Shown here: piece by piece, positions 33,237 through 42,777 of the stretch
Position numbering within the stretch: the first letter of the stretch is position 1
Layout of the letters: every line of letters starts with the position of its first letter
Source: JBBDKV01 sp040879165
GTDB lineage: Bacteria > Patescibacteriota > Microgenomatia > UBA1400 > PJMF01
Reading direction: 5' to 3'
Length of the DNA stretch: 64,000 nucleotides
Assembly: GCA_040879165.1 (NCBI GenBank)
Contig: JBBDKV010000013.1
Span: 71,992 to 135,991, forward strand
The notes under the pieces: model-generated
What the model was told of the DNA's origin: nothing
The model's database searches: none
What the model saw: the letters and a program-made list of their open reading frames with translations, nothing else
Translations under genes and position numbers: made by a program

Positions 33237-35426
33237 CTAGATCGGACACGCACCACTCTCACACTTGAGATGTTCGTAGTCAATATCCTCCATCACTGTC
33301 TCATCTTTTTCAATTTCATTGAGGACACGCATGAATTCGCTGATCGTCACTGGCTGCTCAGGCTGATACTCGTAGGCAGTGGCGTCTTGTTGTGGCATAA
33401 CGCTGCAACACTTGATCAACCCTTGATACTTAGACACCATTTCGGCGTATTTTTTGTAGGTAACGCGCTTGGGGTCGTACTTGAGAGTGTAGGAAACTTG
33501 ATTGCCAGTGTCTTCAAGTGGCTTGCCTTCAGTGTCAACACCCACAATCCAGTATTTTTCCAAAAGCATTAGCCATTTGTACTGTTCTTCGGGAGTAGCT
33601 TCTGCTGCGGTGACCAGCTTGCCATTCATGCCTAAGCGGCAGATCAATGGTTGTGTTGGAAAGCCAACAGCTGTCGAGCCCGAATAGCTGCGCAACTCTT
33701 TGACCGGGTACCCTTTTTTAGCATAGCGTTTAACCGAGGCGTCGTCCGAGCGATACTGCACCCAGCGAATGTACTCACGCATCGAGGGCAAGTGGGCACC
33801 TTCTGTCAGGGCAAATAACTTGGAAATAGTACCAGATGGCTTAATGGTAGTGTTGGTGTGTGGTACCACCACGCCCAGTTTTTTGGAGTAGCTTTCAGCT
33901 TCATCAACCACCGCTCGCTTGAAACGTGCCATGGTCTCCCAAAAATCTTTTGATTTTTCTTCATCAATCAAATCGTGAAATGAATAGCCAAATTGATTCC
34001 AAGCAAACTCATGAATGCCAGTCATGCCAACGCCAATGCGATTGGTGCGCTTAACTTCACGATTGTACAAACTATCCATGAAAGTATTGACGCGAATCAA
34101 GGCGCGGGTAGTCGCCCGATAGGCTTCTTCAGCATCGTCGACAGTTGGCGCGTAATACGGCACGACGTCTGCAATCACACAGTAGCCGCCCAACATGTTC
34201 AGTGAAATCTCACCGCAAGGGTTGGGAATCTGGGAATAGACTTTAGATGAAGCATTGCGAGCCAAGCGGGAGAGCATTTTTTCAGTGCGAGCCAGTGGCT
34301 TATATTTCTTGCTCTCGGCGTACTTGCCGTCTTGATAATCTTCGTAGCCATCGTCATTTTGAACAAGTCGATGTTGATTGATAAAACCAGGTTCACCCGT
34401 TCCATCTTCGTACGAAGCCTTCATAATCACTTCCAGCACTTTACGGGAGTGCTTGGTGCGCTGCTTCCAGAATTTGTCATCAACAGCCACTGAGTTATTC
34501 GCACTCCAGAGGAAACCACCTCTTTTGATAGCGATAAAATCGAGAACTTCGGGATCAGTCCAGACTTTGGTGGCGATGCGCGCGCTGCGGCGCGCGCCAC
34601 CCACCAACACACACTCGGCAAGATAATGGTCGGCAAACATCGCCTGCTTCCAGGGAGACATTCCCGCACCTTTGATGGTTGCCAGCTTTGAGATTGCATT
34701 CATTAATGGTTTTGGGCCAGACGAAGGGCGATTTTGCATGCCTTTAATTGGTTGACCTTTGGCTCGAACGCCAGAGAAGTTGAGAATCAACAAGTCGTCA
34801 CGATACTTCTTCTCATAGGCCATCACTTCCAACATCTCAACTGCTTGCGCCCAGCCTTCACGACTGTCAGGCACTTCAAACCAGTGAATACCATCTTCAT
34901 GGCCGTATTTATGCTCAGCATCTCGCACACTTTCATCCACCCCCCACACGAAGTCAGGATGTTCGTCATTGATGACGCAGCGAACATTTGGCATTAAATC
35001 CCAGTTAACGATACACATATCATCATCGTAAGGACGACCTACTCCAGATCCGTTCATCAATAAATAAAATAAAATATACGAACTTGAAGCCGTTGAACAA
35101 TTAGTAAAGACCTCCATATTGCGCTCACTCTGCGTTTCATCTCCATGCTGCAAGTGGCGACCTGACATTAAAATCGAACCATTTGAAATGTGTTTGCGCA
35201 GCAATTTTTGCTCATCCCTACGGTGACTCGCCATTTTTTTGCCAAGTAATCCTGCATTTCCTGCAGCAACCCGCTCAGCCACCTCTGCCCAAGTTTCCCA
35301 ACGCTCTCGACCAGATTTTAGATCTGTCACCCGACGTAAGTAGGTGCGGCGAGCCACAGCAAGTCCCATGCCCTGATCTAGTTTTCGATCGATGAATTTC
35401 ATTTTTTTCTTAGGTAATGTTGACAT
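33237..35426 (-). CDS. nrdJ: Class II (adenosylcobalamin-dependent) ribonucleoside-triphosphate reductase
   Basis: Makes deoxyribonucleotides using a B12-derived radical, with or without oxygen. 729 aa from ATG 35426, preceded by AAGGAG. Key parts: NCSTASSS (first active-site Cys), NPCGEISL with the radical Cys and Glu, PSGTISKLFALTEGAH, and a C-terminal CESGACPI redox Cys pair. There is no separate radical-generating subunit nearby, in line with class II. The length and motifs match the monomeric NTP-type enzymes. nrdR lies 56 nt upstream. The cell needs cobalamin; no synthesis genes are in view. Confidence 0.93.
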   Translation of the reverse strand: MSTLPKKKMKFIDRKLDQGMGLAVARRTYLRRVTDLKSGRERWETWAEVAERVAAGNAGLLGKKMASHRRDEQKLLRKHISNGSILMSGRHLQHGDETQSERNMEVFTNCSTASSSYILFYLLMNGSGVGRPYDDDMCIVNWDLMPNVRCVINDEHPDFVWGVDESVRDAEHKYGHEDGIHWFEVPDSREGWAQAVEMLEVMAYEKKYRDDLLILNFSGVRAKGQPIKGMQNRPSSGPKPLMNAISKLATIKGAGMSPWKQAMFADHYLAECVLVGGARRSARIATKVWTDPEVLDFIAIKRGGFLWSANNSVAVDDKFWKQRTKHSRKVLEVIMKASYEDGTGEPGFINQHRLVQNDDGYEDYQDGKYAESKKYKPLARTEKMLSRLARNASSKVYSQIPNPCGEISLNMLGGYCVIADVVPYYAPTVDDAEEAYRATTRALIRVNTFMDSLYNREVKRTNRIGVGMTGIHEFAWNQFGYSFHDLIDEEKSKDFWETMARFKRAVVDEAESYSKKLGVVVPHTNTTIKPSGTISKLFALTEGAHLPSMREYIRWVQYRSDDASVKRYAKKGYPVKELRSYSGSTAVGFPTQPLICRLGMNGKLVTAAEATPEEQYKWLMLLEKYWIVGVDTEGKPLEDTGNQVSYTLKYDPKRVTYKKYAEMVSKYQGLIKCCSVMPQQDATAYEYQPEQPVTISEFMRVLNEIEKDETVMEDIDYEHLKCESGACPI

Positions 35427-35482
35427 TGGTGTCTCCTTGTATGCTTGTATTGCTGGCACTTCGCCATATTTTGCTACTGCGT

Positions 35483-35965
35483 TTACTTCTCCTCAGACTT
35501 TCCTTCAGAAGGCTTTTGTTCTTGGAGCCGGTGAATCTCCTTTTCAAAGTCTTCTAGATTTTCAAAGTCTCGATAGACACTAGCAAACAGCAGATATGAC
35601 ATTGGGTCAATTTTCTTCAATCTGTTAATGACTAAGTTACCTACCTCCCAGCTTTTGACTTCGCTGGCATCACGGAGTCGCAGCTTACGTTCAACTTCAT
35701 CTATTAAATCTTCCACAGCACTCATCGAAACTGGTCGTTTCCAAGTTGCCTTGATAATGCCACGACGAAGTTTTTCTCGACTAAAGTCCTCGCGCGCACC
35801 GTCTTTTTTAATTATTTTTAGCTCGATACCCTCGACACGTTCATAGGTGGTAAACCGCTTACCACACTCAGCGCAGCTTCGGCGACGTCTGATGCTGGTT
35901 TGGTCTTCGGCTTCTCGAGAGTCGATAACAGAAGTGCTGATTTTGGCACAATATGGACATTTCAC
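35483..35965 (-). CDS. nrdR: Transcriptional repressor NrdR
   Basis: Nucleotide-sensing repressor of ribonucleotide reductase genes. 160 aa with GTG start. Zinc ribbon: CPYC at 3-6 and CAECGKRF at about 31-38; ATP-cone from about 48 (LKIIKKDGAREDFSREKLRRGIIKA). A perfect NrdR-type palindrome lies 43 bp upstream. It leads the nrdR-nrdJ pair and probably controls both. Confidence 0.95.
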   Translation of the reverse strand: MKCPYCAKISTSVIDSREAEDQTSIRRRRSCAECGKRFTTYERVEGIELKIIKKDGAREDFSREKLRRGIIKATWKRPVSMSAVEDLIDEVERKLRLRDASEVKSWEVGNLVINRLKKIDPMSYLLFASVYRDFENLEDFEKEIHRLQEQKPSEGKSEEK

Positions 35966-36007
35966 TCATCACTTTCTACATGGTCTTGTATTTGATGTGT
36001 AATAAAA

Positions 36008-36023
36008 ACACAATATATTGTGT
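36008..36023. promoter_or_regulatory. NrdR box upstream of nrdR-nrdJ
   Basis: ACACAATATATTGTGT, a perfect 16-bp palindrome matching the known NrdR box. A minus-strand TTGTGT-17-TACAAG promoter candidate has its -35 in the right half of the palindrome. A second box at the usual spacing was not convincing. Confidence 0.82.
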
Positions 36024-36095
36024 TTCCCGCTTTTTAGGAGTTATAGAATCTCACAGAGTAGGTGAAGCTGTCAATGGATATTTGTAGATCAAAAG

Positions 36096-36647
36096 CTAGT
36101 AATTATTGCTGACTGACGCTGCCAATTCGTCTTGCACAACCCGAGTATCAGCGGCAACTTGCGTCAAGGCTGAATGATGCAGATCGCCCGTTGAATCTGA
36201 AATAACTTCAATATGGAGCAGTGATTCAGCTAAAATTTCTGCAAGTTCCTGGCGCATCTCTACTGGTGCTGGCGTGCCTATGGCCAGTCGAGAGGCTTCT
36301 AGTAGATATTTTTGCGACTTACTAAAAGTGCTCACTGCCAGCTCAGGCTGACCTTTTTTCAACAACAGCATGGCTCGTTGCCGACGCTCATCAGCATACT
36401 TAACTTGTAATAAAATTGTCGCATCGCCCTCAGCTTGCAGTAAAGCCAAGCGATCTCGTACCATCAAAACAGGGTACAAAGGATGATCAGGTAAAATAGG
36501 TCCATTCGTGTAAAATTGTACCGTACTCAACGGAGTAACCTGGCCAACAACCGAGCGATTGGTAGCCACCAAGGAAACAAGTAAGACCAAAAAGCCAAAA
36601 ACAGCTAAACCAAGCATGCTTATAAAATGAAGTTTTGTGATCGCCAT
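36096..36647 (-). CDS. DUF5667-like membrane-anchored protein
   Basis: About 183 aa from ATG 36647 (starts at 36665 and 36704 are possible). One membrane span near the N-terminus (FISMLGLAVFGFLVLLVSLVA), then ILPDHPLYPVLMVRDRLALLQAEGD and helical ADERRQRAMLLLKKGQPELAV. This 'PDxPLYPLK...L' opening with an antiparallel helical hairpin is the pattern of DUF5667-type extracytoplasmic domains. Function unknown; probably outside the membrane. Confidence 0.6.
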   Translation of the reverse strand: MAITKLHFISMLGLAVFGFLVLLVSLVATNRSVVGQVTPLSTVQFYTNGPILPDHPLYPVLMVRDRLALLQAEGDATILLQVKYADERRQRAMLLLKKGQPELAVSTFSKSQKYLLEASRLAIGTPAPVEMRQELAEILAESLLHIEVISDSTGDLHHSALTQVAADTRVVQDELAASVSNNY

Positions 36648-36754
36648 AGACGAGTGTATTTGCATTACTATAAAATACGTACTTCCTGAAAGGAATTCTG
36701 CCAAGGAGTGGTCATTCTAACAGATATTATTGTTTTTTAATTGAGCAATATCAC

Positions 36755-37504
36755 CTACCAAGTATGTGTTAATAACACCATACCCCAAATAGCGTGTGAC
36801 AAAACCAGCGCATAGGCATTTCTCCGCGCATAGAATAGAAAAGCCTGACCAAGACCAAACAAAAACATCACCATCAAGTAGGGAATAAAGAGCAGTACGT
36901 CACCCGCACCAACTTGTGTCAACATATTAGGGATGTGGAAAATCAAGAAAATACTCGCTGTCAATGCTGCTTGGCTAACCACTGACCACTTGGGATATTT
37001 CTCCATAATTACCGTCATAATAAATGAGAAAAAGAGTAGTGTTTCCCAAAATCCCGTCAGTATTGCCAAGATAAACTCTCCCCAAAAAACCTCTGAAGAA
37101 AAGAGTGCCACTGGCAACACCTGCGCCCCAGTTTGCAATAACACCAAAATACTGGTGGCAAATCCAAACATGCCTCCTGCTGCCAAGCCCAGAAATAAAC
37201 CAGGATACAACTTTCGCGCTGAAAAAGTATCTACAATACTTTTTGAGCGCGACATGACAATATATAACCAGACAGGAAAGCCAAAAAAAATTGCCTTACC
37301 GATACTCTCATCAAACCACACAGGAAAACTCTGCAACAAACTGCGATACAAAACCCACATCACCAAAGCCAACACAACGATTGGATAAAAGGCGATGAGC
37401 GCTGGAGATTGTTGAGTTTTTTTTGTTGGACGAGAAGCTTTACTGGTTGAAGCTGCAGTTTTTCGCTTTGATGCACTAGTCCGCGAGGTGGTTTTCGATG
37501 GCAT
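36755..37504 (-). CDS. CPBP/CAAX-protease-like membrane protein with altered motif
   Basis: 249 aa. A K/S/T-rich N-terminus of about 33 residues is followed by seven or eight membrane spans. In the C-terminal half, WETLLFFSFIM, IFHIPNML and SHAIWGMV line up with the CPBP motifs EExxxR, FxxxH and HxxxN. Only one of the paired Glu and no Arg are present, so activity is doubtful. It overlaps the upstream kinase gene by 29 bp. Families of this type include prenyl-protein proteases and bacteriocin-immunity proteins. Confidence 0.6.
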   Translation of the reverse strand: MPSKTTSRTSASKRKTAASTSKASRPTKKTQQSPALIAFYPIVVLALVMWVLYRSLLQSFPVWFDESIGKAIFFGFPVWLYIVMSRSKSIVDTFSARKLYPGLFLGLAAGGMFGFATSILVLLQTGAQVLPVALFSSEVFWGEFILAILTGFWETLLFFSFIMTVIMEKYPKWSVVSQAALTASIFLIFHIPNMLTQVGAGDVLLFIPYLMVMFLFGLGQAFLFYARRNAYALVLSHAIWGMVLLTHTW

Positions 37505-38117
37505 GGATGACTTGCTCTACTGTTTCTTTTTGATTTGTGGAATACGTATCGATGACAATATCGTATAAACTCGGGTGCCAAAAATCAATTGGATCAGTTG
37601 CTTTCATAGTACCAGTTTCTACAATCCATGTCTGCCACTCTTTGGCATACATTCGACGCCACTTTGCCACATTTGATTTGTAACGCTTGTTCATGTTGGC
37701 AAGTGCAACTTCGGCCGTGACGTCATCACGATTGACAATGCGATCAACTTTGACCGCAGTATTGCTACACTTGAGTAAAATCTTAAATACCCCCGGCACT
37801 TGCTGGGCCAAAAACCCAGACAGCCAAGATTCAATAATCCAGTGCTGTTCAGTGCTCAATTTTTCACGCATGCCCATATCAACTTCTCGATCAAAATCAT
37901 CTGAATAGATATCCGCACTGTGGTGCAACTTACCATCTTTATCCATCAATCCCTTTTCCATAGCGTAGTTACGCATGAACGCGCCGCCACTGAAACCCGA
38001 CCAGCCTTCAAACTTCAGGTCTGGGTGTTCTCTGAGTTGATCGAGCAGAGTGGTTGAACCAGATCCAGGCAATCCAGATATTGTAATGTTGCGAACAAGT
38101 GGTGGTGCTCCTGACAT
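37476..38117 (-). CDS. Cytidylate kinase-like P-loop protein (archaeal-type)
   Basis: 213 aa. N-terminal ITISGLPGSGSTTLLDQL is a P-loop where the usual Lys is Ser, as in archaeal-type CMP kinases (GSGTTT-like). Then EGWSGFSGGAFMRNYA, WIIESWLSGFLA (acceptor site), and a lid with RIVNRDDVTAEVALANMNKRYKSN. It likely phosphorylates CMP/dCMP or another small substrate. The genome also has a standard bacterial cmk at 45609, so this is either redundant or has a different substrate. It overlaps the CPBP-like gene. Confidence 0.72.
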   Translation of the reverse strand: MSGAPPLVRNITISGLPGSGSTTLLDQLREHPDLKFEGWSGFSGGAFMRNYAMEKGLMDKDGKLHHSADIYSDDFDREVDMGMREKLSTEQHWIIESWLSGFLAQQVPGVFKILLKCSNTAVKVDRIVNRDDVTAEVALANMNKRYKSNVAKWRRMYAKEWQTWIVETGTMKATDPIDFWHPSLYDIVIDTYSTNQKETVEQVIHAIENHLAD

Positions 38118-38250
38118 GTGATTCCTTTGTCTTCAGTTAAAAATTGCAATACTATTGTTATAAACCTCTATTATACCTACATACCAGGCAAGTGTCAGCC
38201 ACGAGACTGAGCTTTTAATGGTTGACGATACGTATTTGGTTCCGTGTGTA

Positions 38251-38817
38251 CTAGCGCGAGCTTTTGCCGGACTGTTTTGACTGCGCACTCGGCTCTTTTT
38301 TAGCAGGCACCTCTAGTTCTAGCTGACAAGTATGAGCATCTTGCATCGTCTCAGTGATTAACTGCACATACTCTGTGGCGATCTCAAACGAAAAAAGCAG
38401 CTTACGATTAGGAAAGTAGTGAAACACTCGATTGCGGCAAGTCAGCCAAGTTTGCCAAAGCTGCTGAGCCAATGGTTTTCCACACATGTGCACTAGATCA
38501 TCATATAACCAATACTCGTCCCGCTGGTTTTCTCGAACATCTGGATTGATTGCCCGACCAATTCTAAACCGCCGACTATGATATGTTCGCTCATCAATTA
38601 ACTCGCAATCATATAAATACTGCTTCAAAAATCCTTCATACGCTTTTGACATGGGAAAAATCACAAAAGAATAATCGCTCAAGACGACTGTCGACCTTCG
38701 TTCGCGCTCATAGAGCAACACACTCAACCGTACCAATTCCTGCTGCGGCTTTCGCAAATACTTAAACCAGGGTTTACTAAACACTTCTCTCATAGAATGC
38801 AGTACCTGACTCATCAC
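38251..38817 (-). CDS. Possible HEPN-domain protein with RNxxxH motif
   Basis: 188 aa, mostly helical, basic tail (PSAQSKQSGKSSR). CRNRVFHYF at 127-135 gives R128-N129-x3-H133, the HEPN ribonuclease motif (Rx4-6H, often RNxxxH). The surrounding helices (KAYEGFLKQYLYDCELID; FSFEIATEYVQLITETMQ) fit a HEPN four-helix core. HEPN proteins are often RNases in toxin-antitoxin or defence systems. No minimal nucleotidyltransferase or antitoxin lies next to it. Identification rests on the motif and helix pattern only. Confidence 0.5.
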   Translation of the reverse strand: MMSQVLHSMREVFSKPWFKYLRKPQQELVRLSVLLYERERRSTVVLSDYSFVIFPMSKAYEGFLKQYLYDCELIDERTYHSRRFRIGRAINPDVRENQRDEYWLYDDLVHMCGKPLAQQLWQTWLTCRNRVFHYFPNRKLLFSFEIATEYVQLITETMQDAHTCQLELEVPAKKEPSAQSKQSGKSSR

Positions 38818-38888
38818 TCTTGTTCTATAGTTTATTGGTCGAATTTGCTACACTATACTACCTAGCACAAGTCTAAAGCATGCTTGCT

Positions 38889-41375
38889 ATGAAAAAAAAG
38901 ACTCAAAAACACTCAAAGCGTAAACCGTCAAAATCATCGAAAATTATCGCAATGAGCTTGCTTGGTTCGAGTCAATCTCAAAAAACAGCTCAGCAGATCA
39001 AAAAACAATGGAAAAAACTGCCAACTTTTTCCATACCCAAAGCACTGATTAAGTCCTTGAGCAAGATGTTGAAATTCTTTGGGATGCTACTCCTCCTCCC
39101 TTTTAAAAATCCCATTGCTCGCTACGGACTATTGATTGTCATCGCACTGAGCCTCTTTGGAATCAGTCGAATGTTACAAGATTTACCCTCTCCCAGAAAT
39201 CTAACAAGTCGTGACAACTTTGCAGTCAGTACACAAATTTTTGATCGAAATGGTCAGTTGTTGTACGAAATTTACGCTGATGAAAACCGCATTCCTATCA
39301 AGCTTGCAGATCTGCCGCCGCACGTTGGTCAAGCGGCAATTGCCATTGAAGACCAGCATTTTTATAGCCACCATGGGTTTGACATTCGCGGCATCATTCG
39401 CGCTTCGTATCGCAACCTTCAAGGACAGCGCCTAGAAGGCGGTTCCACCATCACGCAACAATTAGTCAAAAATGCCTTGCTCTCTAGTGAGCGGTCATGG
39501 CAACGAAAAATAAAAGAAGCTGTTCTCTCAGTATTTACTGAGCTGCTGTACACAAAAGAAGAGATTTTAGAAATGTACTTAAACTACATTTCCTACGGTG
39601 GTACTGCCGTGGGTATTGAGTCCGCAGCACAATTGTATTTTGATAAACACGCCAAAGACCTAACCGTTGCTGAAGCAGCTCTGCTTGCCGGTTTGCCTCA
39701 GGCGCCAACACGCTATTCACCATTTGGCTCAGATCCAACTCGGTCAAAAAATCGCCAAGAAGACGTTTTAAGAAGAATGCATGAAGATGCTTACATTACC
39801 AGTCTGCAATATGAAACTTCTGTCTCTGACCCCCTCACTTTCGCTTTGTCACGGCAGGACATTGAAGCTCCACACTTTGTGTTTTTTGTCAGAGATCTAT
39901 TATATGAAGAATATGGCACGGAGACTGTGGAGCGCGGAGGATTGCGAGTGACCACCACGCTTGATCTCGACCTGCAAAAAGCTGCTCAAGCCTCCGTTGC
40001 AGCTGAAGTAGCGTCTTTACAAAATATGTCTGTTACTAATGGTGCTTCACTCGTAGTAGCACCGAATACTGGAGAAATTTTGGCCATGGTTGGCTCTAAA
40101 GATTACTTTGCAACTGAATCTGATGGACAAGTTAACGTCACCCTGGCCAGCCGACAACCAGGAAGTTCAATAAAGCCGTTAATGTACGCAACAGCATTTC
40201 AGGAAAAAGTACTGAACCCAGGCACGATGTTACTTGATGTACCAACCTGTTTTACTTCTCAAGGTCAGCAACCGTATTGTCCACGCAATTATGATGGAAC
40301 GTTTCGCGGCCCAGTCACTGTGCGCAATTCGCTCGGTAGCTCTCTCAACATTCCTGCAGTAAAAGGGTTGCGGGCGCTGGGTCTCCCCAACTTTATTAAT
40401 CAAGCATCCGCTATGGGTATAACCAGCTGGCAAGACCCCTCACGGTACGGTTTGTCGCTCACGCTTGGAGGTGGAGAAGTGCGGATGATAGATATGGCAC
40501 AAGCATTTGGCGTCTTAGCCAACCAAGGAGTCCAAGTTCCCTTATCTCCGTTTCTCAAAGTTGAAGACTATCGCGGTGAAGTCTTGTTCGAACTAAATCC
40601 AGAGGAACGACTTGCAGACTTAGAGTACTTGGCAGAATATGATGACCAACAACAAGGTGATTTAGTTCGCGTAATGGATAGTGCTCCTGCATATATGACG
40701 AGTCACATCATGCAAGATAATCAGGCCAGGATAGCTGCCTTCGGCCCCAATTCCTCACTCGTCATTCCCAATCAAGTTGTCAGTGCCAAAACAGGCACCA
40801 CCAATGATCTACGCGATAACTGGACGATTGGTTTTACCCCTGAATTTCTAGTCATAACCTGGGTTGGCAACAACGACAACTCGCCCATGAACCGCCGTTT
40901 AGTTTCTGGGGTTACTGGTGCAGCGCCCATTTTCAATGACATTATGAGTTTTATCTTGCAAGATCGCCCTTCAATCTGGCAAGAAAAACCAACAGATGTC
41001 CTATCAGAAAACGTCTGCCCCCACGGTATGCCACCGCAGGAAGGAGAGAGCTGTCGACTATCTGGTCCAGAGCTGTATTGGACTGCTAGCCAACCATCAG
41101 CTTCCAGAGAAACAAGAACCAATATTTGGATTGATCCTACTACTGGTTTGCCCCCTCCATATGGTGAACAAGTAGAAGGTTTAGTTTTGGAAGAAAGAAC
41201 CATTATGCAAGATCCAGTTACTGATATGTACTGCGTAGATTGCAATCGCCCGGTGGATGAAGAAGGACGGGTGCAACGAGAACGGCACACCGTGAGCGAA
41301 GAATACTCAAGTGAAGATCAAAATGACTGGGGAGAATGGGGAAACTGGGATGAATCTTGGGAAACGAACGAATAA
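38889..41375 (+). CDS. Penicillin-binding protein 1A-type, bifunctional
   Basis: 828 aa from ATG 38889 (ATG 38880 also in frame). Basic N-terminus, one membrane span (about residues 79-94), GT51 transglycosylase (EDQHFYSHHGFDIRGI; GGSTITQQLVKN; EILEMYLNYISYGG), then transpeptidase with SxxK in GSSIKPL, SxN in SLGSSLNIPA and KTGTTNDLRDNW. It polymerises and crosslinks peptidoglycan outside the membrane. The C-terminal 90 residues are acidic and W-rich. TATACT (38854-38859) is the likely -10 box. A GH18 gene follows, then a second copy of the same enzyme type. Confidence 0.95.
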   Translation: MKKKTQKHSKRKPSKSSKIIAMSLLGSSQSQKTAQQIKKQWKKLPTFSIPKALIKSLSKMLKFFGMLLLLPFKNPIARYGLLIVIALSLFGISRMLQDLPSPRNLTSRDNFAVSTQIFDRNGQLLYEIYADENRIPIKLADLPPHVGQAAIAIEDQHFYSHHGFDIRGIIRASYRNLQGQRLEGGSTITQQLVKNALLSSERSWQRKIKEAVLSVFTELLYTKEEILEMYLNYISYGGTAVGIESAAQLYFDKHAKDLTVAEAALLAGLPQAPTRYSPFGSDPTRSKNRQEDVLRRMHEDAYITSLQYETSVSDPLTFALSRQDIEAPHFVFFVRDLLYEEYGTETVERGGLRVTTTLDLDLQKAAQASVAAEVASLQNMSVTNGASLVVAPNTGEILAMVGSKDYFATESDGQVNVTLASRQPGSSIKPLMYATAFQEKVLNPGTMLLDVPTCFTSQGQQPYCPRNYDGTFRGPVTVRNSLGSSLNIPAVKGLRALGLPNFINQASAMGITSWQDPSRYGLSLTLGGGEVRMIDMAQAFGVLANQGVQVPLSPFLKVEDYRGEVLFELNPEERLADLEYLAEYDDQQQGDLVRVMDSAPAYMTSHIMQDNQARIAAFGPNSSLVIPNQVVSAKTGTTNDLRDNWTIGFTPEFLVITWVGNNDNSPMNRRLVSGVTGAAPIFNDIMSFILQDRPSIWQEKPTDVLSENVCPHGMPPQEGESCRLSGPELYWTASQPSASRETRTNIWIDPTTGLPPPYGEQVEGLVLEERTIMQDPVTDMYCVDCNRPVDEEGRVQRERHTVSEEYSSEDQNDWGEWGNWDESWETNE

Positions 41376-41395
41376 TCGACTAACTACGACACATC

Positions 41396-42670
41396 ATGAA
41401 TGTATTGAGGAAAGCTTTCTATAATCGACCAACCTCCCGAAGTCCTCAAAAGACTTCTTCTCTACCGTGGTATGAACGCAGTAAGTTGATAATTAAGCTC
41501 ATTTTACTCGGCGTCATTGGCTTTTCTTCTGCTTTGGCTGTCAGCTTGTGGGTGCTCTGGGAAGAACCCATTCGCTCTCCAATTTCGTCTCTAACCGTAT
41601 TTCGATTTTTACAAGAATCACGCCTACCAACCAGACCAAACAAAGTCGTCTATGGCTTTTTACCGTACTGGAATATGTGCGAGGTGCAACTACAACCCGA
41701 GTTAACACATCTTTCCTATTTTTCTCTTACTATCGCAGGGGATGGCAGCATCATCACCAGGGAAAATGATTACCAGGAGCCCGGATACAACAATCTCCAA
41801 TCTGAACGTTTTTTTGAATTGAGCACCGAGATGCTGGAGAACCAAGGTGGTGTAGAATTAGTGCTGACTCAATTTAATAATACTGATATAGCAAGTTTTT
41901 TGAGAAACCCTCAGGCGCATCAACAGTTAATCGATTCGCTTGATGGAGTAATTCTGGCGTATCCAATTACCGGAATCAACATCGATATCGAACCCAGTGG
42001 CTCAGGTAGTGCTCGACTACGCGATGATCTGACAACTTTTGTTACCACTTTGCGAACACACTTGGACACTCGATATGATTCGGTACAACTTTCCATAGAT
42101 GTCTACGCTAGTGCTTCAAATAACCAGCAAATCTGGGATATTCCAGCGCTAGCGCAACAAGTCGATTACATGGTAGTTATGGCATACGATTTTCACCGAC
42201 GTACCAGCACTCAGGCTGGTCCAGTCGCCCCACTCTTTGGTGGCAATGATTTGTGGGACAGCGATATCAACCAGCATCTTCAAGAATTTATCAAATTTGT
42301 TCCTTCAGAAAAAATCTTGCTCGGTGTTCCCTTTTATGGATATGGGTGGCAAACTACTTCGCGTGACGCACAATCGCACACTTTTCCAAACACTGGCTCT
42401 ACGGCAAGTATTTCTCGAGTAGAAAGCATACGCGATCGTAGTGAGGAACTGCAAGTTCAAGAACATTGGAGTGAAGAAGCATTATCACCATACATTTCGT
42501 ATATTGAAGATGATGAGATTTATGTCATATACTATGAGAACTCAAGGTCAATTTCTTACAAACTGGATTACGTCAATCAATTAGACCTTGGAGGTGTGGC
42601 TATTTGGGCACTGGGCTACGAAGGCGATTCAAGAGAATTATGGGATGTAGTTGCCAGAAAAATTCAATAG
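41396..42670 (+). CDS. Membrane-anchored GH18-type glycosidase (YaaH/CFLE-like)
   Basis: 424 aa. One N-terminal membrane span (LIIKLILLGVIGFSSALAVSLWVL) and a GH18 barrel: VYGFLPYWN at the start, catalytic strand GINIDIEP (Glu in the DxxDxDxE position; the first Asp residues are replaced as in spore cortex-lytic relatives), MVVMAYDFHR, ILLGVPFYGYGW, and GVAIWALGYEGD. Such enzymes cleave between sugars of peptidoglycan or chitin-like chains. It starts 20 nt after one PBP gene and precedes another, which points to a role in wall remodelling. Confidence 0.85.
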   Translation: MNVLRKAFYNRPTSRSPQKTSSLPWYERSKLIIKLILLGVIGFSSALAVSLWVLWEEPIRSPISSLTVFRFLQESRLPTRPNKVVYGFLPYWNMCEVQLQPELTHLSYFSLTIAGDGSIITRENDYQEPGYNNLQSERFFELSTEMLENQGGVELVLTQFNNTDIASFLRNPQAHQQLIDSLDGVILAYPITGINIDIEPSGSGSARLRDDLTTFVTTLRTHLDTRYDSVQLSIDVYASASNNQQIWDIPALAQQVDYMVVMAYDFHRRTSTQAGPVAPLFGGNDLWDSDINQHLQEFIKFVPSEKILLGVPFYGYGWQTTSRDAQSHTFPNTGSTASISRVESIRDRSEELQVQEHWSEEALSPYISYIEDDEIYVIYYENSRSISYKLDYVNQLDLGGVAIWALGYEGDSRELWDVVARKIQ

Positions 42671-42741
42671 AAATTTATTCTTCCAAAGAGGGAGTGAATT
42701 TAACACATAGGTATATAACTTAAAAAATAGGACAAATGTTA

Positions 42742-42770
42742 TTGTATTAGTTAATTAGCCATGGTATTAT
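42742..42770 (+). promoter_or_regulatory. Promoter of second PBP gene, leaderless type
   Basis: TTGTAT (42742-42747), 17 bp, TATTAT (42765-42770), then 7 nt to the ATG at 42778. No Shine-Dalgarno. Confidence 0.65.
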
Positions 42771-42777
42771 CCGCCCT

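Noticed and set aside
36755..38817. Defence island formed by the CPBP-like, kinase-like and HEPN-like genes
   Set aside because: Only the HEPN motif points to defence, the CPBP motif is degraded, and no known partner genes are present.
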